Assembly (NCBI GenBank): GCA_017625185.1
Contig: JAGALN010000100.1
Span: 1 to 6,418 of the forward strand
Direction: 5' to 3'
DNA: 6,418 nt
From: Clostridia bacterium
GTDB taxonomy: Bacteria > Bacillota > Clostridia > Monoglobales > Monoglobaceae
Position 1 is the first letter of the stretch. Each line of letters opens with the position of its first letter. A model generated the notes under the pieces. It made no database searches. It worked only from the letters and a program-made list of their open reading frames with translations, and was not told the origin of the DNA. This document shows positions 5,711 through 6,418 of this stretch, in pieces. A program made the position numbers and the translations under genes.

Positions 5711-6418
5711 ATGAAACACACACTATCCCATCGAGAAATTCTAGATCTGGCAGTCGGCATCGGCTATCACATCCTAAAGTACGGCGGCGAAATCAACCGC
5801 GTGGAGGACACCGTCATGCGAATCGGTCTTGCCTACGGCATGGATTTTGTCCATGTCTTTGCCATTGCGTCCAGCATTGTGATTACTATGGAAAAGGACG
5901 GGGTCTCCCTGACCCAGACCCGTCGGGTTAGAGCCTGCTCTACCAATCTGGATAAGGTGGACTGTTTTAACGCTCTTTCCCGGAGAGTTTGTGAAGAAAC
6001 ACCCTCCTACCAAACCGTTCAGGAAGAAATCAAAGCCATTGAAGGCCGCCATCTTTACCCGTCATGGGTTTTAGTTTTGGCATATGCCATCATCGGCGGC
6101 TCTTTTTCCGTCTTTTTTGGCGGCGGCATTCCGGAGTTCCTGGCAGGCTTTCTGGCCGGAATTCTGGTTCGTCTGGTGGTAACTCTGTTTCATTCATTTC
6201 TAAAATCTCCTTTTTTCAGCAACGTGGCCGGATCGGCAGCAACCGTCATCCTGATTAAGCTTTTTTCTTTGAGTTATCCCGCCCTCAATACCGAGGTTGC
6301 AACCATCGGCGTTTTGATGAATCTGGTACCCGGCGTTCTTTTGACCAACTGTATTCGTGATTTTGTTGCAACCGACTATGTGGCAGGCACCGCAAAAATT
6401 ATCGAAGCCTTCTTTACG
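5711..6418 (+). CDS. Threonine/serine exporter family protein, ThrE N-terminal (YjjP-type) subunit, 3' end missing
   Basis: Open from ATG 5711 to the window edge (236 codons, no stop), so the C-terminus is missing; family members of this split type are about 250 residues, so little is lost. The cytosolic N-terminal part carries the family block YGGEINRVEDTVMRI (24-38) followed by ASSIVITME. After about 115 soluble residues come hydrophobic segments near 117-137, 139-162, 170-190 and 196-214, then NCIRDFVATDYVAGTAK, a typical ThrE/DUF1212 motif. It should sit in the inner membrane and, with a partner subunit (DUF3815/YjjB type) expected just beyond the right edge, export threonine/serine or small acids. 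The start is 8 nt after the ROK stop, with only a weak TAGGT site overlapping that stop, suggesting translation coupled to the regulator. A functional link to the operon is not evident; co-transcription may be incidental. Confidence 0.9.
   Translation, partial: MKHTLSHREILDLAVGIGYHILKYGGEINRVEDTVMRIGLAYGMDFVHVFAIASSIVITMEKDGVSLTQTRRVRACSTNLDKVDCFNALSRRVCEETPSYQTVQEEIKAIEGRHLYPSWVLVLAYAIIGGSFSVFFGGGIPEFLAGFLAGILVRLVVTLFHSFLKSPFFSNVAGSAATVILIKLFSLSYPALNTEVATIGVLMNLVPGVLLTNCIRDFVATDYVAGTAKIIEAFFT

Noticed and set aside
5774..6052. Minus-strand open frame of 92 codons
   Set aside because: Antisense to the ThrE-like gene, whose frame has clear family motifs.
1..6418. CRISPR array, tRNA, rRNA or insertion sequence
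   Set aside because: No regularly spaced repeats, cloverleaf-like sequence, rRNA signature or transposase gene was seen on either strand.

Overview
The window looks like chromosomal DNA of a low-to-mid GC Firmicute, most likely an anaerobic, gut-type member of the class Clostridia. This is inferred from strong AAGGAGG-type ribosome binding sites, near-consensus sigma-A promoters, a ROK-family repressor and the split-type ThrE exporter subunit. The species cannot be named from sequence alone.

Layout. Positions 1 to about 420 hold a decayed gene fragment on the minus strand, with an in-frame stop and an apparent frameshift, running off the left edge. Positions 429-468 are a strong hairpin terminator. 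From about 4407 down to 479 a four-gene minus-strand operon is transcribed leftwards. In order it encodes: a 214-residue concanavalin-like beta-sandwich protein resembling the 3-keto-disaccharide-hydrolase/DUF1080 type; a DegT/DnrJ/EryC1/StrS PLP-dependent sugar aminotransferase; a creatininase-family metal amidohydrolase; and a Gfo/Idh/MocA NAD(P)-dependent sugar dehydrogenase. The gaps between genes are 13, 68 and 16 nt, and the 68-nt gap contains a perfect 12-bp hairpin. A divergent intergenic region (4374-4532) carries two back-to-back near-consensus promoters whose -35 boxes form a 9-bp inverted repeat. To the right, on the plus strand, lie a ROK-family transcriptional repressor and, 8 nt after it, the start of a threonine/serine exporter (ThrE) N-terminal subunit cut by the right edge.

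How the genes may work together. The dehydrogenase can make (or reduce) a keto sugar or keto cyclitol, the aminotransferase can add or remove an amino group at a keto carbon, the creatininase-like enzyme can hydrolyse an amide or lactam, and the beta-sandwich protein may act on a glycoside or keto-glycoside. The divergent ROK repressor, with a sugar-sensing domain, fits a sugar-inducible unit. The set therefore looks like an amino-sugar or aminocyclitol pathway, catabolic or biosynthetic, that I do not recognise as a described one. No transporter or sugar kinase is in the operon, and the substrate is unknown. Most automatic start positions here are too long; Shine-Dalgarno positions place the real starts at 4373, 3715, 1519 and 4533.
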